The notes under the pieces: generated by a model
Databases searched by the model: none
What the model saw: only the letters and a program-made list of their open reading frames with translations
What the model was told of the DNA's origin: nothing
Source: Clostridia bacterium
GTDB lineage: Bacteria > Bacillota > Clostridia > Christensenellales > CAG-138
NCBI GenBank assembly: GCA_017547885.1
Contig: JAFYOP010000004.1
Location: forward strand, 445,312 to 509,311
Direction: 5' to 3'
DNA length: 64,000 bases
Position numbers and translations under genes: made by a program
Part shown: positions 16,962 to 25,196 of the stretch, one piece after another
How the letters are laid out: every line of letters begins with the position of its first letter
Numbering within the stretch: the first letter of the stretch is position 1

Positions 16962-17726
16962 ATGGAACAGACCTGCTACAAATCAAATGGCAAGCAGCCC
17001 GTGTCAAGACTTCGCAAGGCGTATTTTGCAAGGCTGGTGGAACGTTGTTTGTTGTTTTGTGTATGCATATATCTGTGGATAAAGCACCCCGAAGAATTTG
17101 ATGTTTTGCATGGGATGAATTTCTTTAATAGGTTTTCTTTCCTGCATATAATGTGGATTATATGGGTAATAGATATGATCTGCCAGCTGATGCCCATAGG
17201 GAAAAAGATTTCTCTGGGTTCTCACAAGCTGTTTAAGCAGCGGTTCAGGCCCATACTTGATAAAATAAACCATAATGCACTGAGGGAGTATATAAACACC
17301 ACCACAAAGTCTGCGTACAAGGTTATGCTGCTGTGGTTGGGTCTTGCTGCGACCATAGCAGGGCTGTATTATGCGAAAATAACAAATCGTATAGTTATGT
17401 TTATGATAACCGCGGCGTTTTCTATATGTGATCTTATCTGTGTGCTGATATGGTGCCCATTCAGACTGCTGATGAAGACTCGTTGCTGCACCACCTGCAG
17501 AATATTTAACTGGGATCATCTTATGATGTTTACCCCTATGATATTTGTGAAGAGCTTTTATTCATGGAGCCTGTTCTTTATGGCACTGCTGGTGTTTGCG
17601 GTGTGGGAGCTGTTTATATTGATGTATCCGGAACGCTTCTGGGAACATTCAAACGATGCGCTCAAGTGTGTAAACTGTACAGATAAGCTATGCACTCAGT
17701 ATTGCAGAAAGCTGGCACGCAATTAG
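16962..17726 (+). CDS. Cys-rich polytopic membrane protein of unknown function
   Basis: The 254-residue protein has about five to six hydrophobic segments and two Cys clusters: RCCTTCRIFNWDH near residue 175, just before a membrane segment, and a C-terminal CVNCTDKLCTQYC tail. The arrangement suggests metal or Fe-S/redox binding at the membrane face. The ATG at 16962 follows AGGAGGG. It sits behind a TauE/SafE carrier and before a terminator, suggesting a shared sulfur-related role. I do not recognise a named family. Confidence 0.75.
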   Translation: MEQTCYKSNGKQPVSRLRKAYFARLVERCLLFCVCIYLWIKHPEEFDVLHGMNFFNRFSFLHIMWIIWVIDMICQLMPIGKKISLGSHKLFKQRFRPILDKINHNALREYINTTTKSAYKVMLLWLGLAATIAGLYYAKITNRIVMFMITAAFSICDLICVLIWCPFRLLMKTRCCTTCRIFNWDHLMMFTPMIFVKSFYSWSLFFMALLVFAVWELFILMYPERFWEHSNDALKCVNCTDKLCTQYCRKLARN

Positions 17727-17745
17727 CCGAACAATACATTAAACC

Positions 17746-17776
17746 AAACCGCCAACGGGCAGTCGTCGGCGGTTTT
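17746..17776. terminator. bidirectional intrinsic terminator
   Basis: AAACCGCC and GGCGGTTT form the stem, with T runs on both sides, between convergent genes. Confidence 0.8.
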
Positions 17777-17779
17777 TAT

Positions 17780-19141
17780 TTATTGCACAGATGAGGGCGT
17801 TTCTGGTCTCGGTCCCACGTTTACTATACCGGAAATGGAGCGATATTTATCCTCTGTGACCAGTACCTTGTCTATCAGTTCTCCATTGGCGGAATAATAC
17901 AGTTTGTGGGTTTCGGCTACGCTGCCCCGGCGGGCCTTGCGTACAGTTTTGCTTTCTCCGGGGGCAAGGGAGGGGTCATATACGGTTTCTGTGCCCGGCG
18001 AGGAAAGGGTGGCGGTCTTTTTTGAGGTCAGCTCAATGCGCATACCATCCTTCAGTGGGCGGCCGTATATCCTTACAGTTACGGTTTTATTTCCCTTGTC
18101 CGTAATGGCAGATATGGTTATAGGGGCAGGGCCGGAGTTGACAAATCTTAGGTTTGGCCCCCCTGTGGAAATGGTGGCGTCTCTGCCTATATCCACATAA
18201 CCCAGCGGCCAGGAGTGATGGTGCCGTTCGGTTATATCGAGGTCTGCCATAAGTGCGGCGTTGTACAGCGTGGTGGACACCTGGCACACGCCTCCGCCGT
18301 ATTCCTGAACATAAGTGCCGTCTCTTATACCTGCTGCGGTTTTCCAGCCGCTTTCTTCATTGCGAGGGCCAAGGATGGCGTTGGTGTCGAATTCTTCGCC
18401 CGGGGCAATGGTTTTTCCGTCTATTAGCGAAGCGGCCTTTACTATGTTGAATACCCTGTTTGCCTTGCCGTATGTGCTGCCTGAAAAGGAGGTGGTAAAT
18501 TCGGATACAAGGGTAGTATCCTGGCGGGCCATATCCGAGGTGTATTTGGCAGGAACGGCGGAGGTAACCGCAGAAACAGAACCACCTTTGCCGCTGGTAA
18601 TAAGCTCGTGCACGCCGCTGCACAGATGCTCATAATCCAGTGCTCGTCCGTCCGCATGGTCGGTGTATGTGAAGCCATTTTCGGGGGAATAGGTGGCTTT
18701 GGCGTCTGTGGCGTCATATTGAAGCTCTGAGGACAATTCCTCAAGGGCTTTGCGCAGTTCATCTATGTCTGCACCCATAGAGGTATAAAGCTTGCGGGGT
18801 TCGATGCCCTCGGGCCAGTGTTTTTTTAGCGAAAGGGCTTCCATTACGGTATCTCGTGTATCAAAGGTTATGGGCAGAAGGGCAGCGTTTATATCCAAGC
18901 TGTCCTCCTCTGCTGTAATTGTGTAGTACAGGCCTTTGAGCATTTGGGTGTGGGCCTGTTCTACTGCGCTTACAGCCTGAACGGGGGTCATGCCTGATAC
19001 ATTCACGTTGTCTATAAAGATGCACTCACCAAGAGTTGCGCCTGAATTTTGTGCATCCTCCATGTCAGTATATTTTTTTGCACAGCCGCACAAAGACGCG
19101 GCGGCAAGCAGTATCAGCAGGTATAAAGCGATTTTTTTCAT
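17780..19141 (-). CDS. VanW-domain lipoprotein
   Basis: The start at 19141 follows GAGGAT and gives a lipoprotein signal (Lys-Lys, hydrophobic core, LCGC lipobox at residues 17-20). Residues about 40-240 look like PG_binding_4 modules. The VanW domain follows, with GEEFDTNAILGPR, GGGVCQVSTTLYNAAL and HHHSWPLGYVD, then a short beta-rich tail resembling a G5 domain. VanW-type proteins are cell-envelope proteins whose chemistry is unknown; the name comes from vancomycin clusters but they are widespread in sensitive clostridia. A membrane-anchored paralogue is at 21297. Confidence 0.88.
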   Translation of the reverse strand: MKKIALYLLILLAAASLCGCAKKYTDMEDAQNSGATLGECIFIDNVNVSGMTPVQAVSAVEQAHTQMLKGLYYTITAEEDSLDINAALLPITFDTRDTVMEALSLKKHWPEGIEPRKLYTSMGADIDELRKALEELSSELQYDATDAKATYSPENGFTYTDHADGRALDYEHLCSGVHELITSGKGGSVSAVTSAVPAKYTSDMARQDTTLVSEFTTSFSGSTYGKANRVFNIVKAASLIDGKTIAPGEEFDTNAILGPRNEESGWKTAAGIRDGTYVQEYGGGVCQVSTTLYNAALMADLDITERHHHSWPLGYVDIGRDATISTGGPNLRFVNSGPAPITISAITDKGNKTVTVRIYGRPLKDGMRIELTSKKTATLSSPGTETVYDPSLAPGESKTVRKARRGSVAETHKLYYSANGELIDKVLVTEDKYRSISGIVNVGPRPETPSSVQ

Positions 19142-19254
19142 GGGCACATATCCTCGTTTTTTGCTTGATTGCCGTAGTATCTGCAATGAAAAACAAAAGA
19201 ATACCTGATTAAAAATGTTAACAAGCTGGCATAAATAAAGTACATTCAATATAC

Positions 19255-19290
19255 TTGAAAAACATTGTATTTTAGTATACAATTGTACAC
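19255..19290 (+). promoter_or_regulatory. gntR promoter with overlapping palindrome
   Basis: TTGAAA (19255-19260) and TACAAT (19278-19283) are 17 bases apart. The -10 is the left half of the perfect palindrome TACAATTGTA (19278-19287), which extends imperfectly to GTATACAATTGTACAC. FCD-type GntR proteins often bind TTGTATACAA-like sites, so autoregulation is likely. Confidence 0.6.
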
Positions 19291-19330
19291 AGAGACAATA
19301 TATTAACCTGTCTCTTCAGGAGGAAACACA

Positions 19331-19972
19331 GTGGTTTTTGAACCCAATGACAAGCAATCCCTTACCGCAAAGGTGTACGATTACATACGAAACGGCATAC
19401 TTGACGGCAGCTATAAGGATGGAGACTATCTGGTGGAAACTCGTCTGGCGGACGAGCTTCAGGTAAGCCGCACTCCGATTCGCGAGGCACTTAAGCAGCT
19501 GGAGCTTGAAGGCCTTGCAATGTCCATGCCCAACAGGGGCGTAGTGGTAAAGGCTATTTCGCAGAGCGATATTGACGATATGTACAATATCCGCCAGATA
19601 TTGGAAGGCCTTGCGGCTTTCTGGGCTGCACAGCGCAGAACTCAGGAACAGCTGGAAGCCCTTTCCGAAAAGATAGATTTTATGGATTTCTATACCGGCA
19701 GAGGCGGCGCAGAGCAGCTTTCACGGTTGGATAATGAATTCCACGAGCTTATTTACAAGGCCTGTGACAGCCGCATGCTCAGTCACATTCTGGCATCACT
19801 TCACCAGAATACCCGCAGGGCGCGCACCAGCAGCCTTACCATACCCAGCCGCCCGAATGATTCCCTTAACGAGCACAAAGCGGTGTTTGCCGCAATCAAG
19901 GCGGGAGATCCGGAGGCTGCCAAGGAAGCCATGGAGAACCACGTAAAGAATGCCCACAGCGCAACCATGTAA
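19331..19972 (+). CDS. GntR-family regulator, FCD subfamily
   Basis: An N-terminal winged helix (residues 8-75, with SRTPIREALKQLELEGL as the signature) is followed by an all-helical FCD ligand domain containing DNEFHELIY and the later ENHV metal/ligand residues. It is 213 residues, normal for the family. GTG start preceded by CAGGAGG. It is divergent from the VanW lipoprotein and is followed by a terminator, so its target is probably itself or the VanW gene. The effector is usually a small organic acid. Confidence 0.9.
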   Translation: MVFEPNDKQSLTAKVYDYIRNGILDGSYKDGDYLVETRLADELQVSRTPIREALKQLELEGLAMSMPNRGVVVKAISQSDIDDMYNIRQILEGLAAFWAAQRRTQEQLEALSEKIDFMDFYTGRGGAEQLSRLDNEFHELIYKACDSRMLSHILASLHQNTRRARTSSLTIPSRPNDSLNEHKAVFAAIKAGDPEAAKEAMENHVKNAHSATM

Positions 19973-19984
19973 AAAGACGGCTTA

Positions 19985-20014
19985 GGGAGATGCATCTGAG
20001 CATCTCCCTTTTTT
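19985..20014 (+). terminator. intrinsic terminator
   Basis: GGGAGATGC and GCATCTCCC form a 9-bp stem followed by six T. Confidence 0.88.
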
Positions 20015-20038
20015 CATAGGCAGATCAAGGAGGATACA

Positions 20039-21211
20039 ATGGCACGTATCGATTGCAGCGGAGAAATTTACGGTGCGGGTGGCCCCGGCCTGTTTATGCT
20101 GGGAAGGGCAGAGAAGGCAGGCGAAGAACTGCTCCAAAGCTATGCCGGGAAGGTAAGACTAATATACCTTGATCCACCCTTTGGCACAGGGGATACCTTT
20201 GCGGTAAAATCCGGCCCAAAAGGTAAAAGTGTAAAGATACCTGCATATGCCGACAACCTTTCCCAGGACAAATATATGGAGATGATGTACAGGGTGCTGA
20301 CCTTGTGCAAGGAGCTGCTGACGCCCGACGGTACCATATACCTTCATGTGGATTACCGAATGGCCGCGTATCTTAAGGTCATGATGGATGAGATATTCGG
20401 CAGGAAGAACTTTGTGAATGAGATAATATGGGCGTATAAATCAGGCGGAAGGGCCACAAAGCACTTTTCCAGAAAGCATGATGATATTCTGGTATACCGC
20501 AAGGGCGGATCAAACTATTTTGACATTTTGTCTGTGGGCATACCCAGAGGACCTGAGCGCCGCAACCACATGAAGCAGCAGGTGGACGAGGAAGGCAGGG
20601 TGTATTACTCCATACGCTCGGGGGGAAAGGTGTATAAATACTACGAGGATTCTCTGGTATTCCCCAGCGATGTATGGACGGACATAGAACATCTTCATCA
20701 GCGCGATCCAGAGCGCACCGGATACAGCACCCAAAAGCCCGAGGCGCTGCTGAAGCGCATAATACTGGCATCCTCACAGGAAGGGGATATAGTTGCAGAC
20801 CTGTTCTCCGGCAGCGGTACAACTGCCGCAGCCGCCGCAAAGCTGGGACGCCGCTGGATAGCTGCAGACGCATCTCCTGCGGCGCTGATGACCCTGAGAA
20901 AGCGCCTGCTGGACTGTCACAGTGACACCAGCATGTTTGCTGAGGATCATCGCATGGAGATACGGTATATTGCGGATGTTCAGGGCGGCAAAAAGCCGGA
21001 TGTGACCGTAAAACGGGAAAAGGACAGCTTTATACTGTACCCCAATGAGGATCTGTCATATATTGCCGCAGGACATATGGAAGAGAGGGCGTTTGTGGCG
21101 GAATCATATGATACTGCGCCTGTGCCCGGAAAAAAGCTGGCGGTAAAAGGAGAAAGGCTCACGCTGCTTGTATCTGACCTGTACGGAAATATATCGGTAT
21201 GGGAGTATTGA
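20039..21211 (+). CDS. orphan beta-class DNA methyltransferase
   Basis: The catalytic motif IV, DPPFGTG, is near residue 45 and the SAM-binding motif I, DLFSGSGTT, near 255. This order (IV before I) marks the beta class of amino-methyltransferases that modify adenine-N6 or cytosine-N4. Between them, TGYSTQKPEALLKRI is the usual Type III Mod-like stretch. About 90 C-terminal residues are unassigned. ATG follows AAGGAGG. No restriction endonuclease or specificity gene is nearby, so it is a solitary methyltransferase, possibly regulatory. Confidence 0.9.
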   Translation: MARIDCSGEIYGAGGPGLFMLGRAEKAGEELLQSYAGKVRLIYLDPPFGTGDTFAVKSGPKGKSVKIPAYADNLSQDKYMEMMYRVLTLCKELLTPDGTIYLHVDYRMAAYLKVMMDEIFGRKNFVNEIIWAYKSGGRATKHFSRKHDDILVYRKGGSNYFDILSVGIPRGPERRNHMKQQVDEEGRVYYSIRSGGKVYKYYEDSLVFPSDVWTDIEHLHQRDPERTGYSTQKPEALLKRIILASSQEGDIVADLFSGSGTTAAAAAKLGRRWIAADASPAALMTLRKRLLDCHSDTSMFAEDHRMEIRYIADVQGGKKPDVTVKREKDSFILYPNEDLSYIAAGHMEERAFVAESYDTAPVPGKKLAVKGERLTLLVSDLYGNISVWEY

Positions 21212-21256
21212 TGGTTTTTTGAAATGTTAGCTAAAAATAATAGAGTGGAGCAACCA

Positions 21257-21282
21257 AAAAGCCGCACAGCTGTGCGGCTTTT
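21257..21282. terminator. bidirectional intrinsic terminator
   Basis: AAAAGCCGCACA and TGTGCGGCTTTT form a 12-bp stem between the convergent methyltransferase and VanW genes. Confidence 0.85.
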
Positions 21283-21296
21283 GATGTATTGTGGGT

Positions 21297-22850
21297 TTAC
21301 GCGGTGGGCTTGGGCAGGCTGGGGTCGCCTGTGCCTATGGTTATCTTGCCCTGTACGGCACGGTAGCTGTCGGTATACAGCAGCTCGGAGCTGTCCAGCG
21401 TGCCGTTTACGTACTTATCGCGGAATACCTCGGACTTGTAGCCTTTGCGTGCGGTTACGGTCTTTTCCTGATAACCCATGGGCCATTCGGGATTTTCTTC
21501 CGTAACGGTTTCGGCGGGTTCTATGGTTTCCTTGACTTCGCCGCGGGTCTTGTAGGTAACGCCCTGGGGGAGAGGCTCACCGTAGAGGTAGATAGTCATG
21601 GTGTGGTTGGACTGGTCGCAGTAAGCGAATATGTACAGGGGAGCCCCGGTGTTGTTTATAAAGTTTAGGCTCTTGCCGCTTTCCACGCTGCCTGTAACGG
21701 TGGAGTCAAGGCCGATATCAGCATAGCTGGAGGGCCAGGAGTGATGGTAGCGCTCGGTAATTTCTATTTCGCTGCCGCCGCAGAGGAGGGCGTTGTACAG
21801 GGTGGTGGAAACCTGGCATATGCCGCCGCCTGCCTGCATTTCGTATGTGTTGCCGTTTACTATGCCGGGGGCAAGAGGCCATCCGCCGGACTCGGTACGG
21901 GGACCGATAAAGCCGTTAAAGTTGAATTCCTCGCCCACTTCTATCTTGCAGCCGTTGAGCAGGGTAGTAGCCTTTTGAATATTGCCAACGCGGTTGGCAT
22001 TGCGCAGGCTGGAGCTGCTGCCAAAGTCCGTCTGCCATGTGGCTCTGAGCTGGGTGTTTTCCTTAAGCCAGTCCAGAGAATGGCTGGGGGCCTGAGTGAC
22101 AAGCTCAGGCTTTATGAGGGCCTGGAAATTTCCTTCGCTGAGGGCTGCGGTAATGGAGGCAAGCAGCGCCTCCTGATCCAGTACGTGCCCGTCTTCGCCT
22201 TCGTGATAATTGAAAGCGGGGGTGGATGCCCATATATTGGCCTCGGCTGAGGGTTCTACCGCAGGGGTGTCCACGGATGCGGCAATGTTTGCGATCTGGT
22301 TCTTGAGGGAGGCAACGTCGGGGGAGAAGCTTACTGCAAACTCCTTGCCCAGCTCCTTGAGCTCCTTCTTTGCCTTGCTGTTGGCGGCAGCTGTATCGCC
22401 CCGGCCATACAGCATTGCCTGAGCCAGTACGTATTCAAGGTCTGTGGATACCTTCATATCCGCGCCGGTAAACAGCCACAGGCTGGAGCCGTAGGATACG
22501 CCTATGTTTACCTCCTTGGCGGTCTCCGCCAGCATTGGAGAGATGGCGCTGCGGGCTTCGTCCAGTGTCATGCCGGATACGTTTTTGCCATTGATGACAA
22601 TGCCGCTGAGGTATGTGCCTTCGTCAAGGTAGGAGCGGAGCTTCTTTTCGCCGGGAATATGGGTATGGCGGAAGCGTATAAAAAACACCACGGCAAGGGC
22701 TGCGATGAGCACTGCTGCCAATGCGAACAGCTTGCGGCTCAGCGCCTTGTAAGGGTTCTTTTTTCTTTTTCTGCGGCCGCTGTGATTCATATCCGCCGCC
22801 GTATCGGCGGAAACCGGGCGGCTGCTGCGGTTGCGGGTTCTGTTGTCCAT
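21297..22850 (-). CDS. VanW-domain membrane-anchored protein
   Basis: A basic, Arg/Lys-rich cytoplasmic tail of about 40 residues precedes one hydrophobic segment (residues 42-62), giving a type II membrane anchor. Residues about 75-275 hold PG_binding_4-like repeats, then the VanW domain with GEEFNFNGFIGPR, GGGICQVSTTLYNALL and HHSWPSSYADIG, then a G5-like tail. It is 517 residues. ATG follows GGAGAAA. It shares the domain order of the lipoprotein at 17780 but uses a different anchor. Confidence 0.88.
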   Translation of the reverse strand: MDNRTRNRSSRPVSADTAADMNHSGRRKRKKNPYKALSRKLFALAAVLIAALAVVFFIRFRHTHIPGEKKLRSYLDEGTYLSGIVINGKNVSGMTLDEARSAISPMLAETAKEVNIGVSYGSSLWLFTGADMKVSTDLEYVLAQAMLYGRGDTAAANSKAKKELKELGKEFAVSFSPDVASLKNQIANIAASVDTPAVEPSAEANIWASTPAFNYHEGEDGHVLDQEALLASITAALSEGNFQALIKPELVTQAPSHSLDWLKENTQLRATWQTDFGSSSSLRNANRVGNIQKATTLLNGCKIEVGEEFNFNGFIGPRTESGGWPLAPGIVNGNTYEMQAGGGICQVSTTLYNALLCGGSEIEITERYHHSWPSSYADIGLDSTVTGSVESGKSLNFINNTGAPLYIFAYCDQSNHTMTIYLYGEPLPQGVTYKTRGEVKETIEPAETVTEENPEWPMGYQEKTVTARKGYKSEVFRDKYVNGTLDSSELLYTDSYRAVQGKITIGTGDPSLPKPTA

Positions 22851-23051
22851 TTATTTTCTCCGTAAGTGCATATTTCAACCTATACATTATACCTGAATAC
22901 AGGGCGGGTATCAACAGCTTTCGGCGGCTGATGGGCTGGAAAAATAATACTGCCGGCAGCCGTGGATTCTATGCGATGCATTATACAGCAAAAGTAATAA
23001 TAAATGGCCATGTTCACAATATCACCCCATATTGTTTACAAAATAGTGCCC
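22851..23051. other. intergenic stretch without recognised feature
   Basis: Between the divergent VanW and RNase J genes I see no gene, RNA or clear repeat in this stretch. The RNase J promoter lies just downstream. Confidence 0.5.
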
Positions 23052-23080
23052 TTGTGGCAATTGGGTATGGATAGTATAAT
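23052..23080 (+). promoter_or_regulatory. sigma-A promoter of the RNase J gene
   Basis: TTGTGG (23052-23057) and TATAAT (23075-23080) are 17 bases apart. It implies an untranslated leader of about 90 bases before the coding start. Confidence 0.65.
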
Positions 23081-23177
23081 ATTGATGTATACTGGAAATG
23101 GTGTGTCTATATGGCACAAAGACATATACTGAAAATTGATATGTACATTATTATTGAGTACAGAAAGGAAAACCAAA

Positions 23178-24833
23178 TTGGCATCAAAGAAACTTAAGAT
23201 AATCCCTCTTGGAGGCGTAGGGGAAATAGGCAAGAACATGACCGTAGTGGAATACGGCAGCGACATAATAATAATCGACTGCGGACTGGCATTCCCCGAT
23301 GACGATATGCCGGGCATAGACGTTGTGATCCCCGACATGTCCTACCTTGAAAAAAACGCCCAGAATATACGCGGCATACTTATTACCCACGGCCATGAAG
23401 ACCATATCGGCGCTGTGCCCTATGCCCTGCAGAAGCTGAAGGTGCCCGTATACGCCACAAAGCTCACCATCGCCCTTATCGAGCAGAAGCTCAGCGAGAT
23501 AAAGGTTGACCATGTGGACCTTAATTGTGTAAGCCCCGGGGATACCATACGCCTGGGCTGCTTCAATGTGGAATTCATAAAGACCAGCCACTCCATAGCG
23601 GATTCCTGTGCCCTTGCTATAAATACTCCCATCGGCACGGTAATACACACCGGTGACTTTAAGGTGGACTATACACCCATCGACGGCGAGCCCATCGATA
23701 TCGCTCGCCTTGCCTATTACGGCTCCCGCGGCGTGCTGGCTCTGATGAGCGACAGCACTAACGTTGAAAACGACGGCCATACCCCATCAGAGCGGGGCAT
23801 AGGCAAAACCTTCGAGCATTACTTTGACAAGGCCAAGGGCCGCGTGATAGTGGCAACTTTTGCTTCCAATATTTACCGCATACAGCAGATCGCGGATGTG
23901 GCCATATCCTTTGGCAGGATGATATGCTTCCAGGGCCGCAGCATGGTAAAGATCGCCGAGATAGCCCGAGAACTTGGTTATCTCCAGCTGCCGGATGAGA
24001 GCATAGTGGACGTAAATCAGCTTAAAAAGCTCCGGGATGACCAGATATGCGTGATCACCACCGGCTCTCAGGGCGAGCCCATGAGCGGCCTGTTCCGCAT
24101 GGCAAACTCTTCCCACAAGGTAAACGTGGGCAAGGGTGATATGGTAATAATCTCCGCATCCTCCATACCCGGCAATGAAAAGAGCGTGTCCAGGGTAATA
24201 AACCAGCTCTATCAGCACGGTGCAAGGGTAATATACGACCGCATGGCGGACGTGCACGTTTCAGGTCACGCCTGCAAGGAAGAGCTGAAGCTTATGCTTA
24301 CCCTTGTAAAGCCTAAGTTCTTTATTCCGGTCCACGGCGAGGCAAGGCATCTTTACCAGCATGCCGAGCTGGCGGAGGAACTGGGCATTTCCGAGGAAAA
24401 CGTATTCATCACAGAGATAGGCGATGTTGTGGAGCTTAGCCGCAACAAGGGCCGTATGGCGGGCAGCGTTACCGCCGGCAGCGTAATGGTGGACGGCAGC
24501 GGGATAGGCGATATAGGCAACGTGGTGCTCAGGGACAGAAAGCTGCTTTCGGAGGATGGTATATTTACCGCCGTTATTACTCTGAACCGCCAGACAGGCG
24601 CTCTGCTTGCGGCACCCGAGATACTTTCCCGCGGCTTTGTATACGAAAAGAACTCTGAGGAACTGCTGAAGGAAGCCAGGGAGTTGGTGCGCTCCAAGGC
24701 CGCACAGTTTGAAAAGAACCACAAGAGCAACTGGTCTTCCATAAAGAACGACATACGCAACAGCCTTAAGAACTACCTTTACGACCAGACAAGGCGCAGG
24801 CCCATGGTACTGCCCATAATAATCGAAATATAA
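23178..24833 (+). CDS. rnjA: ribonuclease J
   Basis: A metallo-beta-lactamase/beta-CASP nuclease of 551 residues. The zinc motif HGHEDHIG is near residue 71, with later His/Asp ligands in HTGDFKVD and HVSGHACKEE. RNase J has 5'-3' exonuclease and endonuclease activity in mRNA turnover and rRNA processing. I choose the TTG at 23178 because AAAGGA precedes it and it gives the family's usual N-terminus; no ATG fits. It heads a run of four genes with ylbF, mltG and a U32 protein. Confidence 0.93.
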   Translation: MASKKLKIIPLGGVGEIGKNMTVVEYGSDIIIIDCGLAFPDDDMPGIDVVIPDMSYLEKNAQNIRGILITHGHEDHIGAVPYALQKLKVPVYATKLTIALIEQKLSEIKVDHVDLNCVSPGDTIRLGCFNVEFIKTSHSIADSCALAINTPIGTVIHTGDFKVDYTPIDGEPIDIARLAYYGSRGVLALMSDSTNVENDGHTPSERGIGKTFEHYFDKAKGRVIVATFASNIYRIQQIADVAISFGRMICFQGRSMVKIAEIARELGYLQLPDESIVDVNQLKKLRDDQICVITTGSQGEPMSGLFRMANSSHKVNVGKGDMVIISASSIPGNEKSVSRVINQLYQHGARVIYDRMADVHVSGHACKEELKLMLTLVKPKFFIPVHGEARHLYQHAELAEELGISEENVFITEIGDVVELSRNKGRMAGSVTAGSVMVDGSGIGDIGNVVLRDRKLLSEDGIFTAVITLNRQTGALLAAPEILSRGFVYEKNSEELLKEARELVRSKAAQFEKNHKSNWSSIKNDIRNSLKNYLYDQTRRRPMVLPIIIEI

Positions 24834-24854
24834 GAATACTTTGGAGGTACAGCT

Positions 24855-25196
24855 ATGGTATACGATAAGGCGAACGAACTGGCACAGGACATAAAGAACA
24901 GCGAGGAATACAGGGAGTATAAGGCCACCAAGGAAAAGGCTTTTGAAAACCAGACCACCGCTTCCCTCATAAAGGAATATCACAAGCTGCAGATAACAGC
25001 CCAGGCCGCCATGGTCACCGGCAATAAGGATGACGAATCCCTCCAGAGGCTGCAGAAGATAGGCGAGCTGCTTCAGATGAACCACGATGCATCCGCTTTC
25101 CTTATGGCGGAATATCGCCTTAATCGTATGGTGAGCGATATCTATAAGATACTTGCCGAGGCCATAGATGTGGACCTTGGCATGTTGGAGGAATAA
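24855..25196 (+). CDS. ylbF: YlbF/YmcA-family protein
   Basis: A 113-residue all-helical protein matching YlbF: an N-terminal helix pair with ELAQDIKNSEEYREYK, a central QITAQAAMVTG and a C-terminal MVSDIYKILAEAIDVD. In Bacillus, YlbF with YmcA and YaaT forms the Y-complex that directs RNase Y. Here it follows RNase J, which keeps the link with RNA decay. ATG follows TTGGAGG; its stop codon abuts the mltG start. Confidence 0.85.
   Translation: MVYDKANELAQDIKNSEEYREYKATKEKAFENQTTASLIKEYHKLQITAQAAMVTGNKDDESLQRLQKIGELLQMNHDASAFLMAEYRLNRMVSDIYKILAEAIDVDLGMLEE

Noticed and set aside
17780-19141. A vancomycin-resistance cluster suggested by VanW
   Set aside because: No vanA/B ligase, vanH, vanX or vanS/R genes are present; VanW domains are widespread outside resistance clusters.
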